Below are positions 1 to 10,432 of a stretch of DNA of 64,000 nt, piece by piece. The translations under genes were made by a program, and so were the position numbers. The first letter of the stretch is position 1. Every line of letters begins with the position of its first letter. Origin of the DNA: an uncultured Pseudomonadota bacterium (GTDB lineage: Bacteria > Pseudomonadota > Alphaproteobacteria > Rs-D84); assembly GCA_902781465.1 (NCBI GenBank), contig CACZJK010000003.1, positions 170,579 through 234,578 on the forward strand. Reading direction: 5' to 3'. A model generated the notes under the pieces. The model did not search any database. It was given only the letters and a program-made list of their open reading frames with translations, and was not told where the DNA came from.

Positions 1-312
1 AATAATCATCAGCAACCACAGCATAATCCAAGGGCGTGCGCCGACAAAATATACAGAAACCAACATCAAAATCAACCAAGCAAAAAAAGCGATGAAATAA
101 AAAGAGTGTTTGTTGAAAGTGTCGCTGTCTGCGCTTTTGAAGTTTTTCAAAGTTTCATACATTGCACCAATTACAACTAAAACACCCAACCAACGCACAG
201 CGTGAATTTGTGGAAAATAATATTCCAAAGCAATAATCACACCCAACACTGCCAACATTGCAGATGCTGATATAACGCGCAAGGTTGTATTAGATAATTC
301 AGATAATTTCAT
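1..312 (-). CDS. cdsA: Phosphatidate cytidylyltransferase, N-terminal part (partial)
   Basis: The 104 codons visible here start at an ATG two bases after the uppS stop and stay open to the window edge. The product shows several hydrophobic segments (roughly residues 11-28, 40-52 and 70-88) separated by short polar stretches, as in the membrane enzyme that makes CDP-diacylglycerol from phosphatidate and CTP. The catalytic C-terminal signature lies outside the window, so the call rests on topology and on the frr-uppS-cdsA order that is standard in proteobacteria. It is the last visible gene of a minus-strand operon. Confidence 0.72.
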   Translation of the reverse strand, partial: MKLSELSNTTLRVISASAMLAVLGVIIALEYYFPQIHAVRWLGVLVVIGAMYETLKNFKSADSDTFNKHSFYFIAFFAWLILMLVSVYFVGARPWIMLWLLMII

Positions 313-313
313 T

Positions 314-1069
314 TTATTTTTTCCCCGAATAATTTTTCTTTTTACCACCGCCAAAACGACGATCGCGTTTAGAGTATTCTTCCAAAACATGTTGCCATAA
401 TTTTTCAGATTTAACTAAATCAGGCCAATGTTCTGGGATGAAAAGCAATTCTGCATAGGCCAATTTCCAAAGCAAGAAATTAGAAATGCGATTTTCATTA
501 CTGGTTCGAACCATCAAATCTACTGGTAATAAATCGCCAGTATCCATAAATGTTTCAAAAGAGTCTTTATCAACCGTTTCGCCATTTTCAATTGCGGCAT
601 TTACTGCGCGAATAATTTCGTCTTGTCCGCCGTAATTCAGTGCAAATACAACAGTTCCGCCGGTGTTTTCAGCAGAAACTTCTTCCAATTTATCGCACAA
701 TTTAGCCAATTTCTTAGGCAATTTTTCACGCGAACCAACAACACGATAGCGCAGATTTTTTTCAATCGCGTGTTTCATATTTTTGTTCAGTTCTGTGTAA
801 AAAAGATTCATTAAAAAATCGACTTCTTCTTTACTGCGATTCCAGTTTTCTGTTGAAAAGATATAGAAAGTAATCGTTGAAACACCGCGTGCCATAAACC
901 AATCAACCAAGTTTTCAAAGTTGGAAATACCTGCTTGGTGTCCCATCAAAGGTGGTAATCCCCGCATTTCAGCCCAACGACGATTACCATCGCAAATAAA
1001 TGCGATGTGTTGTGGAATTTTAACAGGCGCGTCAGATTTAACGGCTTTTTTCTTGAAAATATTAAACAT
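314..1069 (-). CDS. uppS: Isoprenyl transferase (undecaprenyl diphosphate synthase)
   Basis: A cis-prenyltransferase of 251 aa, the usual length, that condenses isopentenyl diphosphate units onto farnesyl diphosphate to give the C55 lipid carrier for peptidoglycan and surface glycans. The substrate-binding motif DGNRRWA follows HIAFIC near residue 25, and the C-terminal RTSNENRISNFLLW/AYAEL block is present; the more usual wording is RTSGE.R. It lies between frr (15-bp gap) and cdsA (nearly abutting), so the three are probably co-transcribed. Confidence 0.96.
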   Translation of the reverse strand: MFNIFKKKAVKSDAPVKIPQHIAFICDGNRRWAEMRGLPPLMGHQAGISNFENLVDWFMARGVSTITFYIFSTENWNRSKEEVDFLMNLFYTELNKNMKHAIEKNLRYRVVGSREKLPKKLAKLCDKLEEVSAENTGGTVVFALNYGGQDEIIRAVNAAIENGETVDKDSFETFMDTGDLLPVDLMVRTSNENRISNFLLWKLAYAELLFIPEHWPDLVKSEKLWQHVLEEYSKRDRRFGGGKKKNYSGKK

Positions 1070-1084
1070 TATGTTTCCTTTTAC

Positions 1085-1645
1085 TTAGACAGACATAATA
1101 TCAGTTTCTTTTTGTTTAGCCATTGCGTCGACTTCATTTCCGCGTGCATCAAAAACTTTTTGAATATCTTCTTCGTATTTGCGTTGATCGTCTTCGGAAA
1201 TTTCTTTATCTGTGACCGCGCGTTTGATTTTAGACATCGCATCTTGGCGAATGTTGCGCATAGAAATTTTTGCTTCTTCAGCGTATTTGCCGGCAACCTT
1301 GGTCAATTCACGACGGCGTTCTTCGGTAAGTGGTGGCAAATTCAAACGGATAACGCCACCCGCAGTCATAGGATTCAATCCCAAACCAGAATCACGAATC
1401 GCTTTTTCCACGGCCGGTGCATTTGACACATCCCAAACCGTCACAGATAAAGTCTGTGTATCTGGTGTTGATACTGTTGCGACCTGATTCAATGGCATTT
1501 CAGAGCCATATACAGGAACCTTGACACCGTCCAATAAGTGGATAGAAGCGCGGCCTGTGCGCAATCCTGCGTATTCGTTTTGTAATACTTCCAGTGTTTG
1601 GGCTGTTTTTTGTTCTACTTCGGTTTTAAGTGCTGAATAATCCAT
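1085..1645 (-). CDS. frr: Ribosome recycling factor
   Basis: The 186-aa product matches the usual RRF length and contains the family landmarks GLRTGRAS near residue 27, NQVATVS, WD, NPMTAGGVIRLNLPPLTEERR and the basic helix MRNIRQDAMSKIKR. It splits post-termination ribosomes with EF-G. An AAGGAGTAA Shine-Dalgarno precedes the ATG. It is the first gene of the frr-uppS-cdsA run; pyrH, a common upstream neighbour, is replaced here by tRNA genes. Confidence 0.97.
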   Translation of the reverse strand: MDYSALKTEVEQKTAQTLEVLQNEYAGLRTGRASIHLLDGVKVPVYGSEMPLNQVATVSTPDTQTLSVTVWDVSNAPAVEKAIRDSGLGLNPMTAGGVIRLNLPPLTEERRRELTKVAGKYAEEAKISMRNIRQDAMSKIKRAVTDKEISEDDQRKYEEDIQKVFDARGNEVDAMAKQKETDIMSV

Positions 1646-1693
1646 AATATTTACTCCTTAAATTATTCTTTTATAAAAGGTTAGCAAAATGAT

Positions 1694-1722
1694 TTGACTT
1701 TTGGCAAGAAGAAATATAGAAT
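1694..1722 (+). promoter_or_regulatory. sigma70-type promoter of tRNA-Ala
   Basis: TTGACT and TAGAAT are separated by 17 bases and end 12 bases before the tRNA-Ala gene. This fits a short 5' leader that RNase P would remove. Confidence 0.7.
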
Positions 1723-1734
1723 AAGTTTCCGCAT

Positions 1735-1810
1735 GGGGTTGTAGCTCAGTTGGTAGAGCACTTGCATGGCATGCAAGGGGTCGTCAGTTCGAGTCTGATC
1801 AGCTCCACCA
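1735..1810 (+). tRNA. tRNA-Ala (anticodon GGC)
   Basis: A full cloverleaf can be drawn: acceptor GGGGTTG with CAGCTCC, a D arm GCTC/GAGC, an anticodon stem CTTGC/GCAAG around the loop ATGGCAT (anticodon GGC), a T arm with GTTCGAG, and an encoded CCA at 1808-1810. Confidence 0.96.
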
Positions 1811-1857
1811 CCGATTTTCGTTATTGCGCGCGGAACGCACAATTAAGAAAATCGAGT

Positions 1858-1885
1858 GTCCACCGAAGCCTTGGCGAAGGCGGAC
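1858..1885. repeat. Short palindromic repeat (REP-like)
   Basis: An interrupted palindrome, GTCCACC at one end and GGCGGAC at the other with GCC/GGC inside, lies in the spacer between two tRNA genes. A related copy is at 13778-13808. Just before it, CGATTTTC (1812-1819) and GAAAATCG (1847-1854) form another inverted repeat, possibly a processing or terminator structure for tRNA-Ala. Confidence 0.5.
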
Positions 1886-1902
1886 TTAAATTAAAAAGTT
1901 AT

Positions 1903-1980
1903 GGCGGGTGTAGCTCAGTTGGTTAGAGCGTCGGTTTGTGGTACCGAATGTCGCCAGTTCGAATCTGGTCACCCGCCCCA
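1903..1980 (+). tRNA. tRNA-His (anticodon GTG)
   Basis: The acceptor GCGGGTG pairs with CACCCGC, the anticodon loop TTGTGGT gives GTG, and CCA is encoded at 1978-1980. A G at position -1 (1903) faces the discriminator C73 (1977), the canonical histidine identity pair. Confidence 0.96.
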
Positions 1981-1990
1981 TTAAATTAAA

Positions 1991-2017
1991 AAATGGACCG
2001 AAAGGCCCATTTTTTTA
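1991..2017 (+). terminator. Intrinsic terminator after tRNA-His
   Basis: AAATGG.CC and GG.CCATTT pair around a GAAA tetraloop and are followed by a T-run. It ends at the 3' end of the convergent minus-strand gene and may serve both strands. Confidence 0.75.
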
Positions 2018-2359
2018 TTTCGTTAATTCGTATGAGTTTTCTATCAAATTTTGAATGTTTTTCATCGGTAATGTGCCATCCAGCAATATAGTTATCCAAT
2101 GATTTTTGTTCATATGATATGCCGGCAAAATACCTTTGACGCCATGAAAAAAATCTGCATCATCTGTTTTAAGGTTTATAATATCAATATTCCCATCGCC
2201 GGTCAGTTTCAAAATACTGCGTGGCACAGTACCAACAAGGGCGAACCATTTATTATTGTTTTTGTGTCTGAATATGCAATATGTTGGATAACGTTTCCAC
2301 AGATATTCTGGGGAAACGTTATATTTTTTATTTATAGATTTTATGATTTCATTTTTCAT
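2015..2359 (-). CDS. MmcQ/YjbR-like protein
   Basis: A 114-aa protein of the MmcQ/YjbR (CyaY-fold) family. It has the N-terminal pattern W-K-R-YP, then FRHKNNNKWFALVG and the C-terminal HMNKNHWITILLDG, with the W.. and LLDG elements typical of the family. The start codon overlaps the stop of the upstream hydrolase by one base (TAATG), so the two are translationally coupled. A DNA-binding role has been suggested for the family, but the biological function is unsettled. Confidence 0.85.
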   Translation of the reverse strand: MKNEIIKSINKKYNVSPEYLWKRYPTYCIFRHKNNNKWFALVGTVPRSILKLTGDGNIDIINLKTDDADFFHGVKGILPAYHMNKNHWITILLDGTLPMKNIQNLIENSYELTK

Positions 2360-3381
2360 TATTTCAAATTTGTTTTAAAGAATTGTTCCAATTTGTTAAA
2401 TGGTATTTTTTCCATATTGTCGTATAAATCAACATGGTTTGCACCTGGGATAATCATCAATTCTTTATTATCGCCCTTCAGTTTTTCAAAGGCACCTTCG
2501 CTGAAATAACGGCTGTGTGCTTTTTCGCCATGTACCAATAATACAGGTGTGCGTATTTCATCAGCGCGTTGTAAAATTGGCATATTAATAAATGATAAAG
2601 AACTTGTTTTGTTCCAGCCACCATTAGAATTTAATGAACGCTTATGATATCCACGTGGTGTTTTGTAATAAGCATAATAATCTTTTACAAATTGTGGCGC
2701 ATCTTCTGGTAATGGGTCAACAACACCGCCGGCCAAATCGTATTTACCATTTTTATAATCGATTGTGCGCTGTTCGTTTAACGCCTTTTTAGTCGCAAAA
2801 CGGGCATCAGCATTGTCATCAGCATCATAATATCCATTTGCAGAAATACGTGTCATATCATACATGGTTGATGCAACTGTTGCTTTGATACGAGTATCCA
2901 TAGCGGCCGCATTTATTGCCATACCGCCCCAACCACAAATACCAATTATACCGATTTTTTCTGCATCTACATCTTTGCGTGTGCTCAGGTAATCAACGGC
3001 CGCAGAAAAATCTTCGGTGTTTATATCAGGGGATGCAACATAACGAACATTACCGCCACTTTCGCCAGTGAAAGATGGGTCAAATGCCAACGTGATAAAA
3101 CCACGTGATGCCATTTCTTGGGCATATAGGCCCGACGATTGTTCTTTGACCGCACCAAATGGACCAGATACTGCGATTGCAGGCATTTTCCCGGCGGATT
3201 TGTTTTTTGGAATATATAAATCGCCAGTAAGTTTTATTCCATAACGATTATGAAAGTGTACCTTTTGAGTGATAACATCAGGGTTCTTTGGGAACACATT
3301 ATCCCATTTATTACATTGGAAAATAAAATATCCAAAAATCCCGAAAATTACGATAAATGCTAATAAGATTGTCCATTTCAT
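2359..3381 (-). CDS. Alpha/beta hydrolase (YcjY/dienelactone hydrolase-like), membrane-anchored
   Basis: I chose the ATG at 3381 because GAAAGGAGTT lies just before it; a longer reading frame to 3438 lacks such a site. The 340-aa product begins with a single hydrophobic segment (residues 4-22), a membrane anchor or uncleaved signal. The hydrolase core shows SGPFGAVKEQSSG for the oxyanion region, a GICGWGG nucleophile elbow with Cys in the nucleophile position, as in YcjY and dienelactone hydrolases, VLLVHGE for the acid and GANHVDLYD for the catalytic His. The substrate is unknown. It is co-transcribed with the MmcQ-like gene. Confidence 0.85.
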   Translation of the reverse strand: MKWTILLAFIVIFGIFGYFIFQCNKWDNVFPKNPDVITQKVHFHNRYGIKLTGDLYIPKNKSAGKMPAIAVSGPFGAVKEQSSGLYAQEMASRGFITLAFDPSFTGESGGNVRYVASPDINTEDFSAAVDYLSTRKDVDAEKIGIIGICGWGGMAINAAAMDTRIKATVASTMYDMTRISANGYYDADDNADARFATKKALNEQRTIDYKNGKYDLAGGVVDPLPEDAPQFVKDYYAYYKTPRGYHKRSLNSNGGWNKTSSLSFINMPILQRADEIRTPVLLVHGEKAHSRYFSEGAFEKLKGDNKELMIIPGANHVDLYDNMEKIPFNKLEQFFKTNLK

Positions 3382-3476
3382 TTTTAACTCCTTTCTGTGC
3401 GTAATGTACAAAATACACAAAATTTTTGCAAGAAACAATTTTCAATATTATGGGAAAAAATTGTCAGTTCAATCTT

Positions 3477-3659
3477 AATTCCCCCCATCCAAAGGGCAGG
3501 GGAATTACCGTTGTTTACGCGCGGTCTGGGTTCTCCCCCCATGGGGGAGTTCGCGTAGCAGGAGGGGGGTATTCCGGTGTATACCTTCATCCGAACTGTT
3601 GGAACAGATTTTTCAACCCCCCTCGCCCTGCGGGCCCTCTCCCCCAGCATGGGGGAGAA
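3477..3659. repeat. Dispersed GC-rich inverted-repeat element, copy 1
   Basis: A block of G- and C-runs standing out from AT-rich surroundings. It starts with an AATTCCCC/GGGGAATT hairpin (3477-3506). The main part (3531-3659) begins TTCTCCCCCC and ends GGGGGAGAA; its two halves are inverted complements, with GGAGGGGGG around 3570 facing CCCCCCTC around 3618. Copies 2-5 are at 5915, 14349, 30230 and 30907. It sits 3' of a secreted-protein gene. Confidence 0.7.
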
Positions 3660-3664
3660 CCGTT

Positions 3665-4804
3665 TTAGTTATTTGTTGTGACGACTTTCCATCCACCGAA
3701 TACGTATCCTGGACGTGTTGGTGTTGCTGGTAATGTCACAGAACCACCGTATGTACACTGGTTTGTTGTGTGGGCTTCGCCATTCGCCGGGTTCCAATCG
3801 ATTGTAATTGTGTTCGCCTCACACATCGCCGGACCAGATTCGACAGAACTAAACATCGCAGTACGGAACGAAAGTGAACCAGATGTATTTTGTCTCATAA
3901 GGTTAGCACATGCTCCTGCACAGTCTTCGTAGCACCCAGGATAAGATTGGTCGTTTGCATCAGTTATCAACCAAGGTGCAGATAAAGCAACAGAAGTGCC
4001 GTTTTTTGGTGTGTAGCTATCTAACCGACAATAGCAATAATATTCTTCAGAATTTTCATCACCAAAAGATGATATTGTCTTTGCACTGTCCGTTTGCAAT
4101 ACATACGTCCCGCCTTCACCAGCCCATGGATCTGTCGGGCTATTTATTAGGGTTACACAATCACCGTATCCGTGTATTTTTCCTTTATCACCATAATCTA
4201 CAAGAAATTCGCTATAACTAGTTAAATTATGTTTATTTGTGTTATAAGTTTCGCCCCCAGCACCATAATATCCATAATCTGTTCCGGCAGTTGTTCCAAT
4301 TATTGTATTAAGGTCTGGTGCCGTCACTGCTGCCTTCACATGATAACCTGCATCACATCCGGTTGGGGCACAGGTATCTGTGCCATTACCATAGTAATCA
4401 TTTCCGGTCACCCCGGTTGCGTGCGCTATTGTCACATTACCACTGCATGCGCGATAACATTGTTCATTACTGGATGCGCCGGCCGCAGAATTAGTATATC
4501 CGGTTGGACATGTTTGTAATCCCATACTGGCATCCGCAAAAGTCTGATTCGTAAATCCTGGACAAAATGATCCTGCTGGACATGTTTGGTGTTGTGATAC
4601 TGTATTATTTGAAAATAATAAATACTGTCCTGCTGGTTCTGTATATTGGGCCGCTGTCCAAAGGGCTTCAAGATCCGTATTGTTTTCTGTCGCGCCGATT
4701 GTGGTGCTGTCACAGGTCGCACTTGACGCGTCACTGGCGATATCTGCGTATGATGGCATTGCCACAATCATACATATTGCAGATGTTAAAAATATTTTTT
4801 TCAT
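3665..4804 (-). CDS. Secreted Cys-rich protein with C-terminal InlB-type repeat
   Basis: The start at 4804 is set by AGGAAC upstream and gives a signal peptide MKKIFLTSAICMIVAMPSYA. The mature part has Cys pairs spaced as in GCC2/GCC3-like extracellular modules (CPAGSFCPG, CPTGYTN, CSGN, CDAGYH), a central stretch without recognisable family (residues about 180-330), and ends in a Listeria-Bacteroides (InlB B) repeat: ITIDWNP...CTYGGSVTLP.TPTRPGYVFGGWK. Function unknown; surface display or adhesion is inferred. It is the only solitary member of the family here and has the same type of attenuator leader as the paired operons. Confidence 0.8.
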   Translation of the reverse strand: MKKIFLTSAICMIVAMPSYADIASDASSATCDSTTIGATENNTDLEALWTAAQYTEPAGQYLLFSNNTVSQHQTCPAGSFCPGFTNQTFADASMGLQTCPTGYTNSAAGASSNEQCYRACSGNVTIAHATGVTGNDYYGNGTDTCAPTGCDAGYHVKAAVTAPDLNTIIGTTAGTDYGYYGAGGETYNTNKHNLTSYSEFLVDYGDKGKIHGYGDCVTLINSPTDPWAGEGGTYVLQTDSAKTISSFGDENSEEYYCYCRLDSYTPKNGTSVALSAPWLITDANDQSYPGCYEDCAGACANLMRQNTSGSLSFRTAMFSSVESGPAMCEANTITIDWNPANGEAHTTNQCTYGGSVTLPATPTRPGYVFGGWKVVTTNN

Positions 4805-5075
4805 TGTTCCTTTCCTTTTCTTCCTGTTGTTAAAAAACAGAACCGCACTTATAATCAAGGGCGGTTGGAGGTTCGAAACAATTAAGATAGAAATTGCGCC
4901 AATATTTTACCAAATGGTATTATTTTTGGACCCTCCAACCCTTCTTTGTTGATTGGAGTATTTTACATTCAAATATAAATATATACCTGAACGCTATCTT
5001 ATGGGGTTTCGAATCCCCATCAACAAAACACTTGCCGACAAAATGATTTTAACAAATATTAAAAATCAAAGTAAA
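4805..5075 (-). promoter_or_regulatory. Promoter and attenuator leader RNA A (class 1)
   Basis: Read on the minus strand: TTTACT (5070-5075), 18 bases, TAAAAT (5046-5051), then a 7-bp hairpin with a 5-base loop (5020-5038) followed by ATGGGG/CCCCAT. An anti-antiterminator CTCCAA (plus-strand 4953-4958) can pair with the antiterminator strand GGTTGGAGG (4932-4940), which in turn is the exact complement of CCTCCAACC (4863-4871). That last segment includes part of the terminator 5' arm AACCGC...GCGGTT (4841-4866) with its U-run at 4832-4837. The gene's Shine-Dalgarno follows. It is inferred to be an on/off transcription attenuator; the ligand is unknown. Confidence 0.65.
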
Positions 5076-5101
5076 GTGAAAAATAATCTTGTTTTTATAA
5101 C

Positions 5102-5130
5102 TTGACTTTTTAAGCAGTTGTTTTTAATAT
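5102..5130 (+). promoter_or_regulatory. sigma70-type promoter of the SIMPL gene
   Basis: TTGACT (5102-5107), 17 bases, TAATAT (5125-5130). The AAGGGGGAAA Shine-Dalgarno and ATG follow about 20 bases later. Confidence 0.6.
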
Positions 5131-5159
5131 ATAACGCGAAAGATAACAAGGGGGAAAAT

Positions 5160-5906
5160 ATGAAAATTTCTGAAAAATTGAAAAATTTACCAACACTGTG
5201 GGTTGCAATTATGGCGTTTGGTGTCGCGTTGGGCGGGTTCTTTATTGGTAATGGTGTGTATAATTCTTTGGCGGCGCGCACGGTCACAGTCAAAGGATTG
5301 GCCGAAATGGATGTGGTTGCAGATACTGCTGTTTGGAATATTAAATTCAGTCGTGTCGGGGGCGATTTGGTACGCGTGCAATCTGATATTGATAATGATA
5401 TCGCAAAAACACGTAAATTTTTGACTGATAATGGTTTCGAAGAAAGCGAATTACAAAACATGCGTATAACGGTGCGTGATAAATTCGCTGGTTATTCCGA
5501 ATTACAACGCAAAGCCGAAGAACAAAACGACAGATATGTTATCGAAACCGGTGTTATGGTGCGTTCAAATTCTGTGAATTTGGTTGATGCTGTATCACGT
5601 AAAATGGGCGAATTAGTGCGTCAAGGCGTAACCGTAACAGAAGATTATGCGGGGCCTATTTATGTATTTAACGGCCTTAATAATATCAAAATCAAAATGA
5701 TAGAATTGGCAACCAAAAATGCTACATCAGCCGGCGAACAATTTGCAAAAGATGCCGGTGCAACATTGGGTAAAATTAAAACTGCGAACCAGGGAACTTT
5801 CAGTATATCTTCCCGTGATCAAGTTGACGCGTGGTCTGATAATGAAAAGCAGTCTATAAATAAACGTGTTCGTGTGGTTTCAACAATAACGTTCTTTTTA
5901 AGATAA
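5160..5906 (+). CDS. SIMPL domain (DUF541) protein
   Basis: The ATG at 5160 is preceded by AAGGGGGAAAAT. The 248-aa product has one N-terminal hydrophobic segment (residues 14-34) and then the SIMPL/DUF541 domain: TVTVKGLAEMDVVADTAVW, a middle block with RVQSDI..K, and the C-terminal NKRVRVVSTITF. Such proteins are exported or membrane-anchored and of uncertain role; E. coli YggE has been linked to oxidative stress. It is monocistronic: repeat copy 2 and the ligA promoter follow. Confidence 0.88.
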   Translation: MKISEKLKNLPTLWVAIMAFGVALGGFFIGNGVYNSLAARTVTVKGLAEMDVVADTAVWNIKFSRVGGDLVRVQSDIDNDIAKTRKFLTDNGFEESELQNMRITVRDKFAGYSELQRKAEEQNDRYVIETGVMVRSNSVNLVDAVSRKMGELVRQGVTVTEDYAGPIYVFNGLNNIKIKMIELATKNATSAGEQFAKDAGATLGKIKTANQGTFSISSRDQVDAWSDNEKQSINKRVRVVSTITFFLR

Positions 5907-5914
5907 TCTTTTTT

Positions 5915-8066
<2,152 letters not shown>

Positions 8067-8075
8067 GGGGGCGTC

Positions 8076-9833
8076 GTGATAAGAAATTCACGTGATAAAA
8101 AGTCTGAACAAAAGCGTTCGTGGAAGGCGCGATTGATTGGTTTTATTGCTAATGTATTTTTGATTTGTGTCGCGATTGCAGGATTGTATGTTTTGTTTGT
8201 ATTTTTACAAATGCCATCACTTGATTCTGTATTACATGAAACGCGCGAACCGGCAATAGTCTTTTTGGACAGAAATGGTCGTGAAATAAGGTCTGATGGT
8301 CGAATAATGGGTGCCGCGGTTTCTGTGAATAATTTACCCCCACATGTCTGGCAGGCAATCGTTGCAATCGAAGACAAAAGATTCTTTGAACACGGGGCGA
8401 TATCTTATCGTGGAACAGCGCGCGCGGTCTTTTTGAATATGTTTCGTGGACATTTTGCGGCCGGCGGTTCTACTATAACACAACAGACGGCTAAAAATAT
8501 ATTTTTGTCGCGCGAAAAGAAATTGTCACGCAAAATTCAAGAACTGATATTGTCGATGTGGCTGGAAAGCCGGTTTGACAAGAATCAAATTCTTGATTTG
8601 TATATGAACAGAATTTCTTTGGTCGGCGGAATGCGTGGTATAGATGCGGCATCTAACGCGTTATTCGGACATGGTGCGCGCGAAATGAGTGTCGCAGAAT
8701 CTGCACAAATTGCCGCGATGTTAAAAGCGCCAAGTGCTTACAGCCCTGTAAAGAATCCTGAACGTAATATAAAACGTGCCAAGGTTGTGTTGGCCGAAAT
8801 GGTGCGACAAAATTACATCAGTTTGGAAACTGCGCGAAAGGCAGCGTCTGAATTAAAGCAGTCTGTAATTCCCCAGGATAAAAATTTATATCGCTATTGG
8901 ACAGATTTTGTTCGTGATGAAATTGAATCGCGTATGGGTGAAATAAATCAGGATTTGTATGTTTATACTACACTAGATAGTAAAATCCAGAAACGAGTTG
9001 CCACAACTTTGGCGGATAATATTGGTGAATATCAGGGTGCAATTGTTGCAATAGAACGCGATGGTGCTATTATTTCTATGGTTGGTGGTGATGATTACAG
9101 TGTCAGCCAATTCAATCGTGTCTTGGCTTTGCGTCAACCGGGTTCAGCGTTCAAACCAGTTGTATATCTGGTTGCACTGGAAAATGGTATGACGCCAGAA
9201 TCTTATGTAAATGATTCCCCATTTGCGATTGGTGATTATAACCCAAAGAATTATGATGAAAGATATTATGGTGGTATAACTTTGGCAACGGCGTTTGCGA
9301 AAAGTGTAAATTCTGTGCCATTAAAACTGACCAAGGAATATGGTATAGATTCTGTCTTGAAAATGGCGGCGCGTTTGGGGGTTGGAAATAATTTGAAACG
9401 CGAATATTCTACGGTTTTGGGTGCTTCGGAAATGTCTTTATTAGATTTAACAACGATTTATTCTGTGATTTGGAATGATGGAAAATCAGTGCATCCTTAT
9501 TCTATTACCAAGATAACAGATGCGGGCGGACATACAATATATTCGCGTAATCCATCAGATGAAATGACTATCTTGCAACCTCAGACGGTTGAATATATGA
9601 AGGAATTGCTGTATGAAGTTGTTACCAAGGGAACCGGTAAACGCGCATATACACCAAATGTCTTTGGAGGAAAAACAGGAACCAGTAATGATAACAGGGA
9701 TGCTTGGTTTGTTGGAACTACACCAGATTTTGTAATGGGTGTTTGGGTTGGTCGCGATGATAACAAACCAATGTCTTCAAAGATTACAGGCGGTACATTA
9801 CCAGCCACAATTTTCCATGAAATCGTGAAATAA
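8076..9833 (+). CDS. Class A penicillin-binding protein (transglycosylase/transpeptidase)
   Basis: A bifunctional peptidoglycan synthase: lipid II polymerisation plus crosslinking in the periplasm. It starts at GTG 8076 after AGGGGGGC. There is one N-terminal membrane helix (residues about 21-44). The GT51 motifs are IEDKRFFEHGA, GGSTITQQTAKN and KIQELILS; the transpeptidase motifs are SAFKP (SxxK), SVN (SxN) and GKTGTSN (KTG). At 585 aa it is short for a class A enzyme, closer to PBP1C- or PBP2D-like forms, with little linker or C-terminal extension. Confidence 0.93.
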   Translation: MIRNSRDKKSEQKRSWKARLIGFIANVFLICVAIAGLYVLFVFLQMPSLDSVLHETREPAIVFLDRNGREIRSDGRIMGAAVSVNNLPPHVWQAIVAIEDKRFFEHGAISYRGTARAVFLNMFRGHFAAGGSTITQQTAKNIFLSREKKLSRKIQELILSMWLESRFDKNQILDLYMNRISLVGGMRGIDAASNALFGHGAREMSVAESAQIAAMLKAPSAYSPVKNPERNIKRAKVVLAEMVRQNYISLETARKAASELKQSVIPQDKNLYRYWTDFVRDEIESRMGEINQDLYVYTTLDSKIQKRVATTLADNIGEYQGAIVAIERDGAIISMVGGDDYSVSQFNRVLALRQPGSAFKPVVYLVALENGMTPESYVNDSPFAIGDYNPKNYDERYYGGITLATAFAKSVNSVPLKLTKEYGIDSVLKMAARLGVGNNLKREYSTVLGASEMSLLDLTTIYSVIWNDGKSVHPYSITKITDAGGHTIYSRNPSDEMTILQPQTVEYMKELLYEVVTKGTGKRAYTPNVFGGKTGTSNDNRDAWFVGTTPDFVMGVWVGRDDNKPMSSKITGGTLPATIFHEIVK

Positions 9834-9845
9834 AGGTTATACATT

Positions 9846-10427
9846 ATGAATATAGATGCAATAAAACCATCAGAAATAAAAGTTGCAGAATTTGTATTAA
9901 AACAAATACCGGCAACTTTGGAATATGCCCAACAAATATTTGATATCTTTCATGAAGATCCTGAAAGTTTCAAATATTGGATGGAATACGGGCTTTACAA
10001 GGATGTAGATGAAGTTTTAAGCGAATATCAAAATAAGTATAAAGACAAAGGTTTTTGTAAATATGCAATGTATGGCATATTTAAGAATGGCGAATTGTTG
10101 GGTGAAATCGGTCTTGGGTGTATTTATACACGTCGTCAAACTGCAGAAATTGGTTGGTGGTTAAGAAAATCTGCCCGGGGGCAAGGTATAATAGATAAGT
10201 TGTTGCCAACAATAGAAAAATTGGCTTTTGAAACATACGATTTGCATAAACTAACAATTTGGACAGATAAAGAGAACATAGCAACACAAAAACACGCAGA
10301 AAAAAATGGCTATGTTTATGAAGGCTGTTTGCGCGAAGAAAATACTTGGAATGACGGAACACATCACAGTACTGTTTTATATGGTAAATTGAAATCTGAA
10401 TGGCAACAAAAAGCGGCCGTCAAATAA
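9846..10427 (+). CDS. GNAT family N-acetyltransferase (RimJ/RimL type)
   Basis: The 193-aa product has the GNAT core: GELLGEIGLG for beta strands 2-3, AEIGWWLRKSARGQGI for the acetyl-CoA loop (R/Q-x-x-G-x-G/A variant), TIWTDKENIATQKHAEKNGYVYEG for the C-terminal half. This resembles enzymes that acetylate ribosomal protein N-termini or small amines; the substrate cannot be read from sequence. It follows the PBP gene by 12 bases and may be co-transcribed. Confidence 0.88.
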   Translation: MNIDAIKPSEIKVAEFVLKQIPATLEYAQQIFDIFHEDPESFKYWMEYGLYKDVDEVLSEYQNKYKDKGFCKYAMYGIFKNGELLGEIGLGCIYTRRQTAEIGWWLRKSARGQGIIDKLLPTIEKLAFETYDLHKLTIWTDKENIATQKHAEKNGYVYEGCLREENTWNDGTHHSTVLYGKLKSEWQQKAAVK

Positions 10428-10432
10428 ACAAT

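Noticed and set aside
3384-3668. ORFs on either strand across 3384-3668
   Set aside because: They are products of the GC-rich repeat element and lack start signals.
4805-5075. T-box or known amino-acid riboswitch in the leader family
   Set aside because: No T-box sequence, no specifier-loop arrangement and no match to riboswitch classes I know; the SAM-II match is confined to metK.
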